From Fidelibacterota bacterium (GTDB lineage: Bacteria; Fidelibacterota; Marinisomatia; Marinisomatales; UBA1611), in NCBI GenBank assembly GCA_015658495.1, contig DQOT01000316.1, forward strand, positions 1 to 6,194: DNA of 6,194 bases, given 5' to 3'. Numbering within the stretch: the first letter of the stretch is position 1; each line of letters opens with the position of its first letter. This document shows, one piece after another, positions 1 to 5,241 of the stretch. The notes beneath the pieces are model-generated. The model did no database searches, was not told the origin of the DNA, and saw only the letters and a list, made by a program, of their open reading frames with translations. The position numbers were made by a program, and so were the translations under genes.

Positions 1-933
1 CAAACACCATTATCAACATTTAAGATTGCAGAATATCTGAAAGAAGCGGGACTCCCGGATGGTGTATTCAATATTGTGAATGGTGCCAGGGAAGTGGTGG
101 AAGGCATTTGCGATCATCCGGATATTAAGGCTGTGGCTTTTGTGGGATCATCTCAGGTAGCGAAAATCGTTTATTCCAGATCCACCGCAAATGGAAAACG
201 TGCCCTTTGTTTCGGTGGCGCAAAAAACCATATGATTGTTGTGCCGGATGCAGATCAGGATTCCACTGCAAAAGGGTTGCTCGCCAGTTCCATGGGCAGT
301 GCAGGTCAGCGCTGCATGGCTGCCAGCGTGGCTGTGGCTGTGGCAGATGTGGATCCCATTATCGATCAATTAGTGGAAGAAGCCCGGAATTATAAACCGG
401 GCGTAGATATGGGAACCATCGTAAGCAAAGTTGCTCTGGAAAGAATTACCGGTTATATCGATGAAGCAGAAAAAATGGGTGCAAAAATTTTGATTGATGG
501 ACGAAATGTAACACCACCTGAAGGTTATGAACATGGATATTGGCTGGGGGTGACTATTTTAGATGGTGTGGATCCGAATTGGCCCAGCGCAACGGATGAA
601 ATCTTTGGACCGGTTTTATCCATTATTCGGACTGACACCTTGGAAAATGCCATGAAGATAGAAAATGAGAATCAGTATGGGAATGCAGCAGCAGTGTTTA
701 CCACATCGGGGCAGGTTGCCAAGACCATTTCTGAATCTGCATCTGCCGGTATGATCGGAATTAATATTGGTGTGCCTGTTCCTAGAGAGCCTTACAGTTT
801 TGGCGGTTGGAACGAATCCAAATACGGTCATGGCGATATTACCGGTCGAAGTGGTGTAGATTTTTGGACGAATCTAAAAAAGATTACGGCGCGCTGGCCG
901 GAATCAACTGAAGCCTGGAAAAAATATTTCTAA
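1..933 (+). CDS. mmsA: Methylmalonate-semialdehyde dehydrogenase (CoA-acylating), C-terminal part
   Basis: The gene enters from the left edge in frame 1, so 310 C-terminal residues are visible of a family usually about 490-500 long. Family knowledge: ALDH6 enzymes oxidise (methyl)malonate semialdehyde to propionyl- or acetyl-CoA with NAD+ and CoA, in valine and inositol breakdown, in the cytosol. Seen: the ALDH6 hallmark GGAKNHM (about residues 72-78), the nucleophile motif SAGQRCMA with catalytic Cys at residue 105 (codon 313-315), TDEIFGPV with the cofactor-ribose Glu, and a C-terminal FGGW...GVDFWTNLKKITARW block. The position that holds the general-base Glu in hydrolytic ALDHs appears to be Cys (codon 208-210), which fits a CoA-dependent enzyme. 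The internal GTG at 76 is not the start, because similarity to the family continues upstream of it to base 1. The gene converges with the minus-strand operon. Family assignment is secure; the exact substrate (methylmalonate or malonate semialdehyde) is inferred. Confidence 0.93.
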   Translation, partial: QTPLSTFKIAEYLKEAGLPDGVFNIVNGAREVVEGICDHPDIKAVAFVGSSQVAKIVYSRSTANGKRALCFGGAKNHMIVVPDADQDSTAKGLLASSMGSAGQRCMAASVAVAVADVDPIIDQLVEEARNYKPGVDMGTIVSKVALERITGYIDEAEKMGAKILIDGRNVTPPEGYEHGYWLGVTILDGVDPNWPSATDEIFGPVLSIIRTDTLENAMKIENENQYGNAAAVFTTSGQVAKTISESASAGMIGINIGVPVPREPYSFGGWNESKYGHGDITGRSGVDFWTNLKKITARWPESTEAWKKYF

Positions 934-968
934 TAATAGTCGAACCACTTCGGATTCAGGTCTGGCCA

Positions 969-1511
969 TTACCCATCTTCAGCCTGATCAGCTTTATCCA
1001 CCCAATTCCGTTTCCCACTCCAGGCATCAACCTTGATTCCATAGACTGACGTTTGCTTCAACTCATCATTTGTGATGGGGCGGTAATCTTTTCCGGACCC
1101 CATTTCACCAAAATATTTTTGAAGAAGTCCGTTTAGGACTTCACGCTTTTCATCCATTTGATCGATGACTCTTATTTTTCCATAAGCAATCACACATTCA
1201 TATTGGAAACTCGCTTCCAGAGCCAGGTTTGACGGGAGGAGTCGTCCGGACTTGAAACATTCAAAACACGTTTCAGGATTTTTTTCAGCGTTAAAACGCA
1301 TGCGGCCATAAGCGTTGGAATGAAAATATATCTCATGATTTTCTGTGCTGTACCAGAAAGAAGTGGGATTGATAAATGGTTGGTTTCCGTCCCGGGTACT
1401 GATATGCCCTATTTGGATTTCAAATAAAAATTGGATAATCCATTTATCATCCATATCCAAATGGGGGCGTCGGGATTGGTTGATAGGATTTTTATTGGGG
1501 TTGTAAGGCAA
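969..1511 (-). CDS. Pyridoxamine 5'-phosphate oxidase-like / NimA-like flavin-binding protein
   Basis: Seen: a protein of about 180 residues with the split-barrel pattern of the Pyridox_ox_2 (NimA-like) group. It has an N-terminal YNPN..SRRPH segment, then a helix and IGHISTRDGNQPFINPTSFWY, then EIYFHSNAYGRMRFNAEKNPETCF, a Cys-containing CVIAYGKIRVID strand, EKREVLNGLLQKYFG, and a closing VYGIKVDAWSGKRNW. Family knowledge: these proteins bind FMN or a related flavin and are mostly reductases of unknown substrate; NimA members reduce nitroimidazoles. The start is uncertain. The frame is open to a TTG at 1553, which would overlap the upstream channel gene by 40 bp. I chose the TTG at 1511-1509, which follows the channel stop codon almost directly and keeps the conserved YxPxxxxxxxRR segment. 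The first ATG (1454) would remove that segment. No convincing ribosome site is seen at any of the three, so translation coupled to the channel gene is plausible. It is the last gene of the minus-strand cluster. Its substrate cannot be told. Confidence 0.85.
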   Translation of the reverse strand: MPYNPNKNPINQSRRPHLDMDDKWIIQFLFEIQIGHISTRDGNQPFINPTSFWYSTENHEIYFHSNAYGRMRFNAEKNPETCFECFKSGRLLPSNLALEASFQYECVIAYGKIRVIDQMDEKREVLNGLLQKYFGEMGSGKDYRPITNDELKQTSVYGIKVDAWSGKRNWVDKADQAEDG

Positions 1512-1513
1512 GG

Positions 1514-2323
1514 CTATTTCTGGTTTGTCAGATCCGATCCACAATTGGTGCAAAACTTGGAGCCATTCTTCTGGTTTTTATCCTCGCAAACAATACACTT
1601 GATTTTATCCGTTTTCTTAGAAATAAAATTAATCTCTGAGGTAACAATCCCCGTTGGAATGGCAATGATACTGTAACCGATTATCATAATGAAAGCAGCA
1701 ATACCTTGACCAAGATTAGTCATGGGAGAAATATCCCCATAGCCTACCGTGGTGAGGGTGACTATCGCCCAATAGATACTCCGGGGAATGCTGGTAAACC
1801 CTGCTGCTTCGCCTTCAATCAAATACATGACAGAACCTAGAATGAGGACGACATTCAGAACGGTAAAAAGGAAGACGAAGATCTTCCGTCGGCTCGCAAC
1901 TAAGGCTTGGACGAGCAAATCTGCTTCACCCATAAATTGAACCAGTTTTAACACCCGGAAAACCCGCAATACCCGTAATACTCTTATTACAGAAAGGACT
2001 TCTGTACCAGGAAAGATCAGACTTATATAAGTTGGGATGAGTGCTAAAAAATCTATAATCCCGTAAAAACTAAAAACGTAACTAGTTGCGCGACGGATAC
2101 AATAAATACGCAAAAAGTATTCAATTGTGAAAAAGAGAGTAATAATCAATTCTAAAACATAAAATATTCCACCGTATTTCTGATGGTATTCTGTAACACT
2201 ATCCATCAAGACTAGGAAAATACTTAATATGATTGTAAAGATCAGGGTAACATCAAATAGTTTTCCGCCCCAGGTGTCAGTTCCAAAGATGATGATCTTT
2301 ATTCTATCTCGAATTGCGCTCAT
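1514..2323 (-). CDS. Voltage-gated potassium channel with C-terminal zinc ribbon
   Basis: Seen: 269 residues with six predicted membrane segments: S1 about 24-40, S2 54-74, S3 85-103, S4 108-127, S5 146-168 and S6 205-230. S4 carries basic residues at every third position (R114, R117, R120, R123, K126), the classical voltage sensor. The pore loop has TLTTVGYGD (189-197), the K+ selectivity filter. After S6 comes a short basic linker and a CxxC...CxxC zinc ribbon (C243/C246, C258/C261). There is no RCK or cyclic-nucleotide domain. Family knowledge: such proteins form tetrameric inner-membrane K+ channels that open on depolarisation. Inference: the ribbon may bind Zn and act in assembly, gating or redox sensing. 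The start is ATG at 2323, without a clear Shine-Dalgarno sequence. It lies 75 bp downstream of the lipoprotein gene and its stop lies just before the flavin-protein start. Channel identity is very secure; the role of the ribbon is unknown. Confidence 0.95.
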   Translation of the reverse strand: MSAIRDRIKIIIFGTDTWGGKLFDVTLIFTIILSIFLVLMDSVTEYHQKYGGIFYVLELIITLFFTIEYFLRIYCIRRATSYVFSFYGIIDFLALIPTYISLIFPGTEVLSVIRVLRVLRVFRVLKLVQFMGEADLLVQALVASRRKIFVFLFTVLNVVLILGSVMYLIEGEAAGFTSIPRSIYWAIVTLTTVGYGDISPMTNLGQGIAAFIMIIGYSIIAIPTGIVTSEINFISKKTDKIKCIVCEDKNQKNGSKFCTNCGSDLTNQK

Positions 2324-2398
2324 GAATTAACGATTTTGTTTAAATTTTTATTGATCGGGTAAAGGTTAATGTAAGGAATCTATCCCCAATCCCATAAA

Positions 2399-2866
2399 CT
2401 AATTATAGAATTCCTTGATCTCTTTCGAAATGTCAAAAAACAAGTCATTTGGGATGGGAAGAAGGAGGTTATATTGCACAATTCTCCACTGATCCTTCAC
2501 CCTTTTCAAAACGCCAGTTCCCCGAAATTCACCATATTTGTCATTCGTGAGAATTTCATCAAACCAGCAAGTATTACCGTCATCCGAAAAATAAATATTC
2601 CTTTCCTTCTTATGATAGGTCCAGCCTTTTCCAGAAGCAAAACGCGCCATGCCATATGCCTGGAAAGCTGCTTTATCCCACCGCTCACTGATATCGGTGC
2701 CAAAGAATACAGCGTCTTCTTCAAAGAGATTGAAATAGGCTTCTCCATTTGCTTCTGAAGCATAAAGATGAAGATTATCCAAAACATGATTCACATCCTG
2801 AGGTGATGGAATTGATTGGCAGGATAAAAGAATCAGAATGAACAGGATTAATGTGATTCCTTTCAT
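2399..2866 (-). CDS. SnoaL/DUF4440-like (NTF2-fold) lipoprotein
   Basis: Seen: 155 residues starting with MKG and a hydrophobic stretch that ends in a lipobox LLSC, giving Cys16 as the probable lipidated residue, so the mature protein is likely membrane-anchored outside the cytoplasm. The rest looks like one NTF2-fold domain: an N-terminal helix pair (about 24-50), FFGTDISERWDKAAFQAY (54-71), then strands around WTYHKKERNIYFSDDGNTCWFDEIL, GTGVLKRVKDQWRIVQYNL and a final PIPNDLFFDI. The FxGTDxxERW...F pattern is typical of SnoaL-like/DUF4440 proteins. Family knowledge: these are mostly uncharacterised, and the fold serves small-molecule binding or catalysis. The start is ATG at 2866, and no other start would keep the signal sequence. 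It lies 15 bp after the aminotransferase gene, so co-transcription is likely. No specific function can be assigned. Confidence 0.85.
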   Translation of the reverse strand: MKGITLILFILILLSCQSIPSPQDVNHVLDNLHLYASEANGEAYFNLFEEDAVFFGTDISERWDKAAFQAYGMARFASGKGWTYHKKERNIYFSDDGNTCWFDEILTNDKYGEFRGTGVLKRVKDQWRIVQYNLLLPIPNDLFFDISKEIKEFYN

Positions 2867-2881
2867 TTTAAAGTCTGCTTT

Positions 2882-4078
2882 TTAATTTTCATTCAATGCT
2901 TGTTTAAGGATCTGGATATCCGATTCAAAAGAGTCCGGCATGAGTGGTCCGAAAGAAAAACGGAAGAATTGCCGCAGGGGAGATTGATCTTCTCTGCGCG
3001 CCATATCGCAATCGGTGCCTTTCAGGATGGCGGCCCCATGCTTGAATAAGCGTTTATTCAATTGGGAAGCAGTCAGTTCGCCCGGTAGTTTACACCAGTG
3101 ATAAAACCCACCAGCCCCGGAAAACAACTCAATGCCGAGATCAGTAAAAGCTTCCCCATAGCGATTGCGTTGATTGGAATAGAATTCCGGTATCGCTTGG
3201 TGAGCAAGGTCAGTCCGTTCTCTTTGGAGCAGTTCCAACGCATAGAGTTGAGATGGCCGGGATACGCCGCCCATGCCGAAGGATGAAAAATTTCCCAGGA
3301 TCTCGATATAGCGTTTTGCAGCTACCACCCAGCCGATCCGAATTCCCGGCGCCTGCAATCCCTTCGTGGCTGCGCCGCATACGAATAAATTAGATTGATC
3401 AATATTTTCTATATGCGCCAGCGCACTAGTCGGCGGATTATGGAACATTTCATAGGCTTCATCCACCAGAAGTCCGGATGAGCCAAATGATGCTTTTTCC
3501 ACTAGGGCTTTAAGTGTATCTCCATGGCGAGCTACGCCCGTTGGATTGCAAGGATTACTCAACATGATAAGGTTTCGTTCATTTTCCTCGTTTCTCAAAT
3601 AATCATGAACAGATGGGGAGAAGCGATTGTGCTCACTACTTTTTACCAAAGAATGATCACGCTTCAGCAATCGTAACATATCCCAGTAAGGTGTGTATTC
3701 TGTGGAGGCGATGCGAACATGGATATCCTGTTGAAGAAAAAGAAGCAAGGCAATGAGTCCCGGACGCCCGCCAGCAAAAACCATGACATTTTCAGCATCG
3801 ATTTTCGCACCATAATAATGGGTATAATATCCAGCTATGGCATCACGGAGTTCCGGTTGTCCCCAAGCTTTTGGATATTTTAGGTCCGTAGAATCCAATT
3901 GAACATGCTCCGGCATGGGAGGTCCGCCGGGGAGTTGCGTTGTGAGGGGAAATCCCTGGCTCCAAGGATGGGTTGTGGGTTCGCCCATGGGTGTGCCAAA
4001 AACATCCTGGAACGCATAGAGGGTTTCATAGATACCCATAGGCGCGACATGAGTTAAAAAAGATGATTTCTGTGTCAT
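2882..4078 (-). CDS. Class I/II PLP-dependent aminotransferase
   Basis: Seen: 398 residues, the usual length for fold-type I aminotransferases. Motifs in order: YPKAWGQPELRDAIAGYY (68-85), the PLP-phosphate region FAGGRPGL (101-108), SNPCNPTGV (174-182) with the cofactor-contacting Asn, DEAYEMF (206-212) with the Asp that pairs with the pyridine nitrogen, ATKGLQAPGIRIGW (237-250) with the Schiff-base Lys239, and FFRFSFG (371-377) with Arg373, the probable substrate-carboxylate binder. Family knowledge: such enzymes transfer an amino group between an amino acid and a 2-oxo acid in the cytosol. The N-terminal part (residues 11-60, rich in Pro and Gly) is not diagnostic of a named subgroup, so no substrate or gene symbol is offered. 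A C-S lyase or other PLP activity in the same fold cannot be excluded. The start is ATG at 4078, 17 bp after the GIY-YIG gene, without a clear Shine-Dalgarno sequence. All catalytic residues are intact. Confidence 0.92.
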   Translation of the reverse strand: MTQKSSFLTHVAPMGIYETLYAFQDVFGTPMGEPTTHPWSQGFPLTTQLPGGPPMPEHVQLDSTDLKYPKAWGQPELRDAIAGYYTHYYGAKIDAENVMVFAGGRPGLIALLLFLQQDIHVRIASTEYTPYWDMLRLLKRDHSLVKSSEHNRFSPSVHDYLRNEENERNLIMLSNPCNPTGVARHGDTLKALVEKASFGSSGLLVDEAYEMFHNPPTSALAHIENIDQSNLFVCGAATKGLQAPGIRIGWVVAAKRYIEILGNFSSFGMGGVSRPSQLYALELLQRERTDLAHQAIPEFYSNQRNRYGEAFTDLGIELFSGAGGFYHWCKLPGELTASQLNKRLFKHGAAILKGTDCDMARREDQSPLRQFFRFSFGPLMPDSFESDIQILKQALNEN

Positions 4079-4095
4079 GGGAAACTCATTGATTG

Positions 4096-4416
4096 TTAAT
4101 TAAACCAAACACCAATTCCCCGTTTCCGTAAATTTTTCCCAACCATAGCTTCGATTGCTTCTGCATCCTTTCGTGTCGGAATCGGATTATATTTCTCAAA
4201 AAGATCCGGCCGGAGTTTAAGACCAAACCGTTGCGCATATTTATTGGATTTGTATCCTTCCTTATGCTGTTCAAACCGAATTTCCGGTTTTCGGGAGGAC
4301 TGCCCCACATACACGCAACCATTCCCTTTGATGTATTTTGGGTTCTTGGCCCTGAACTTTTGTAGGTCAGCTACAGCTGGATCTAACTCAATTACATAAA
4401 CGTAATATGATTTCAT
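4096..4416 (-). CDS. Small GIY-YIG nuclease-like protein
   Basis: Seen: 106 residues matching one GIY-YIG core. The first strand YYVYVIEL (4-11) stands where GIY occurs, VYVGQSS (35-41) where YIG occurs, followed by KPEIRFEQHKEG with the conserved Arg47, and a helix TRKDAEAIEAMVGKNLRKRG (81-100) carrying the metal-binding Glu candidates (E86, E89). Between the two motifs there is a 20-residue insert rich in Lys and Asn. Family knowledge: the domain occurs in UvrC, homing endonucleases, restriction enzymes and many small stand-alone proteins of unknown role. No intron, intein or DNA-binding extension is present here, so a homing function is unlikely. The start is ATG at 4416, and an internal ATG in another frame at 4322 gives only a shadow. 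It is the first gene of the minus-strand cluster and is divergent from ssrA. It may be catalytically active, since Tyr, Arg and Glu equivalents are present. Confidence 0.85.
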   Translation of the reverse strand: MKSYYVYVIELDPAVADLQKFRAKNPKYIKGNGCVYVGQSSRKPEIRFEQHKEGYKSNKYAQRFGLKLRPDLFEKYNPIPTRKDAEAIEAMVGKNLRKRGIGVWFN

Positions 4417-4448
4417 TGAAAAAAGTTAGAAATAATTCACTTTATAGG

Positions 4449-4478
4449 TTGCGATTAATTTTCAATCTTCTCTATAAT
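4449..4478 (+). promoter_or_regulatory. Sigma-70-type promoter (TTGCGA-18-TATAAT)
   Basis: Seen: TTGCGA at 4449-4454, an 18-nt spacer and a perfect TATAAT at 4473-4478, giving a predicted start near 4485. It points toward ssrA, but an intrinsic terminator lies between (4579-4616). It could therefore drive a short RNA, or ssrA with read-through. Sequence inference only. Confidence 0.6.
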
Positions 4479-4484
4479 CGTTAG

Positions 4485-4616
4485 CCTCTTTTTGGCGAAA
4501 TTTTTTGAAAAGAAGGTTTAAAGAAAAGAGGATGACAAATGAATTAAAGTTGATAAACAAAAATTTCAGCTTTTTGGGAAAGGCTTCGGGTTGGCGCTGG
4601 AAGCCTTTTCTCTTTT
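4485..4616 (+). ncRNA. Candidate small RNA or attenuated ssrA leader
   Basis: This stretch is bounded by a good promoter on the left and a strong terminator on the right, giving a putative transcript of about 130 nt. It contains a possible long-range helix: CCTCTTTT (4485-4492) pairs perfectly with AAAAGAGG (4524-4531), and the terminator hairpin forms the 3' end. I do not recognise an Rfam family; it is short for 6S RNA and lacks the SRP RNA signature. A 38-codon frame from ATG 4532 runs through the terminator to 4648 and is not convincing. It could also be only the leader of the tmRNA precursor. Confidence 0.3.
4579..4616 (+). terminator. Intrinsic terminator upstream of ssrA
   Basis: A 9-bp perfect stem, AAAGGCTTC (4579-4587) with GAAGCCTTT (4600-4608), closes a 12-nt loop and is followed by the T-rich TCTCTTTT. 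The T-tract is only on the plus side, so it acts on rightward transcription. No convincing plus-strand gene ends here, which is why a small RNA or attenuation is considered. Confidence 0.7.
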
Positions 4617-4617
4617 C

Positions 4618-4623
4618 TATAAT
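4618..4623 (+). promoter_or_regulatory. Probable ssrA -10 box (TATAAT)
   Basis: A perfect TATAAT lies 30 nt before the mature tmRNA 5' end, directly after the terminator T-tract. A start near 4630 would give a short 5' leader to be removed by RNase P. No good -35 is seen: TTGGCG at 4591 is 21 nt away, inside the hairpin loop. The promoter may therefore be weak or may need an activator. Confidence 0.4.
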
Positions 4624-4652
4624 CACCTTAAATTTCACAGCTTTTTGAAAAT

Positions 4653-5004
4653 GGGGGCGATCGGTATCGACGGGATATGAGACATGTCGGACTGCACGCG
4701 GAGGATGATAGTCACCTCCTTAATCATCTGTCATACCTATATATGCCGATTACGGCTACATGGCTGCAGCTTAGACTGTAGCTCGTTCCGGGTTTGATAC
4801 GCCTTTGGTCTGATCCAGGAGCGTCACTTACACAGGCTAGTCTCAAATGTGTCTGCGAATTTGAGATGAAATTCAGCAGGCTGGTTCTTCCTGATTTTTG
4901 TCGCTGATAAAAGGAAGAATAAGATTCCAATCGGACGACTAAGCGTGTAGGCGTCTTGCATCACTCTATTTCGGACGGGAGTTCGATTCTCCCCGCCTCC
5001 ACCA
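4653..5004 (+). ncRNA. ssrA: tmRNA (transfer-messenger RNA)
   Basis: Rescues stalled ribosomes with SmpB: it is charged with Ala, enters the A site, and its short frame adds a degradation tag. Seen: the 5' end GGGGGCGA...TATCGACGGG and the 3' end with T-arm GGGAG-TTCGATT-CTCCC, acceptor strand CGCCTCC, discriminator A and encoded CCA. The 7-bp acceptor stem pairs fully with one G-U. Pseudoknot 1 is clear: GGAGG (4700-4704) with CCTCC (4715-4719), and ATGAT (4705-4709) with ATCAT (4723-4727). The tag stop sits in the loop of a 7-bp helix, GCTGCAG with CTGTAGC. The CTAAGCGTGTAG segment before the 3' half is also typical. At 352 nt in one piece, it is a normal, non-permuted tmRNA. No terminator follows; instead a dead gene fragment begins at once. 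Confidence 0.97.
4745..4774 (+). other. tmRNA tag reading frame (ADYGYMAAA, stop)
   Basis: The frame GCC GAT TAC GGC TAC ATG GCT GCA GCT TAG encodes ADYGYMAAA. The Ala-Ala end fits recognition by ClpXP-type proteases, and the A-D-Y-x-Y-M pattern resembles the Chlorobium tag (ADDYSYAMAA, from memory). The stop codon and frame are clear. The resume codon is inferred: GCC lies 17 nt after pseudoknot 1, a little farther than in E. coli, so an earlier resume codon that adds Ile-Tyr or Pro-Ile-Tyr in front cannot be excluded. Confidence 0.75.
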
Positions 5005-5005
5005 A

Positions 5006-5236
5006 GACAGGCTCCATTACGATTTACCAGAAGATGCATTGGTCAACATCACTATCTATGATATGATGGGACGAGTTGTTAAAACTCTTGTAAATGACCA
5101 ACAGACCACCGATTACAAGTCTACCCAATAGAATCCTACCAATGACTATGGTAAGTCAATGAGTGCAGGCATTTATTTTTACCGGATTAAAGCAGAGGAT
5201 TTTCTTTAAACTAAGAAAATGCTTCTTTTAGAATAA
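5006..5236 (+). pseudogene. Remnant of a T9SS C-terminal sorting domain / FlgD-Ig-like domain
   Basis: Read in the frame of 5021-5023 (GAT), this gives RLHYDLPEDALVNITIYDMMG, then RVVKTLVNDQQTTDYKSTQ, stop, NPTNDYGKSMSAGIYFYRIK, AEDFL, stop, TKKMLLLE, stop. Intact homologues of this domain read ...YDLPE..LVNITIYDMMGRVVKTLV..Q..G..S..WN..ND.G..VSAG.Y.Y.I.AG.F.QTKKMvLLK. The first stop (TAG, 5129-5131) replaces the Trp before Asn, and the second (TAA, 5207-5209) replaces the Gln before Thr-Lys-Lys-Met. Both are single transitions, and there is no frameshift. The natural stop is at 5234-5236. Family knowledge: this domain is the last 70-80 residues of large secreted proteins and directs export by the T9SS. 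The upstream NPFNP motif and the whole protein body are missing; the preserved part begins within a few bases of the tmRNA CCA. It is a gene tail, not a functional gene. Confidence 0.85.
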
Positions 5237-5241
5237 CCCGG

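Larger units (their letters stand above)
4561..4647 (+). repeat. Near-perfect direct repeat AAATTTCA(CA)GCTTTTTG
   Basis: Copy 1 is at 4561-4576 and copy 2, with an extra CA, at 4630-4647, ending 5 bp before the tmRNA 5' end. A second shared string, TCTATAATC, occurs at 4471-4479 and 4616-4624. Together they suggest that the ssrA upstream region contains a duplicated promoter/leader segment, or that both copies bind one factor. Confidence 0.55.

Noticed and set aside
942..957. Possible terminator hairpin between the convergent dehydrogenase and flavin-protein genes
   Set aside because: The stem is only 5 bp with a bulge and no adjacent T-tract on either strand.
2474..2787. Open frames on both strands overlapping the lipoprotein gene
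   Set aside because: They are shadows of the lipoprotein frame, which has a signal peptide and domain similarity.
4096..4416. GIY-YIG protein as a homing endonuclease marking an intron or mobile element
   Set aside because: There is no intron structure, inverted repeat, DNA-binding extension or interrupted host gene around it.
4532..4648. A 38-codon plus-strand frame starting MTNELK
   Set aside because: It runs through the intrinsic terminator and the second -10 box, its AGAGG abuts the ATG with no spacing, and the peptide has no recognisable pattern.
4724..5039. Two minus-strand open frames over the tmRNA, one containing GGGGENRTPVRNRV
   Set aside because: They are antisense to the tmRNA. 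The ENRTPV-type peptide is a well-known false translation of tRNA/tmRNA 3' ends.
5129..5209. Readthrough or recoding of TAG and TAA in the sorting-domain fragment
   Set aside because: The fragment has no upstream gene, start or ribosome site, both stops replace conserved Trp and Gln, and other genes end normally at TAA or TAG, so decay is simpler.
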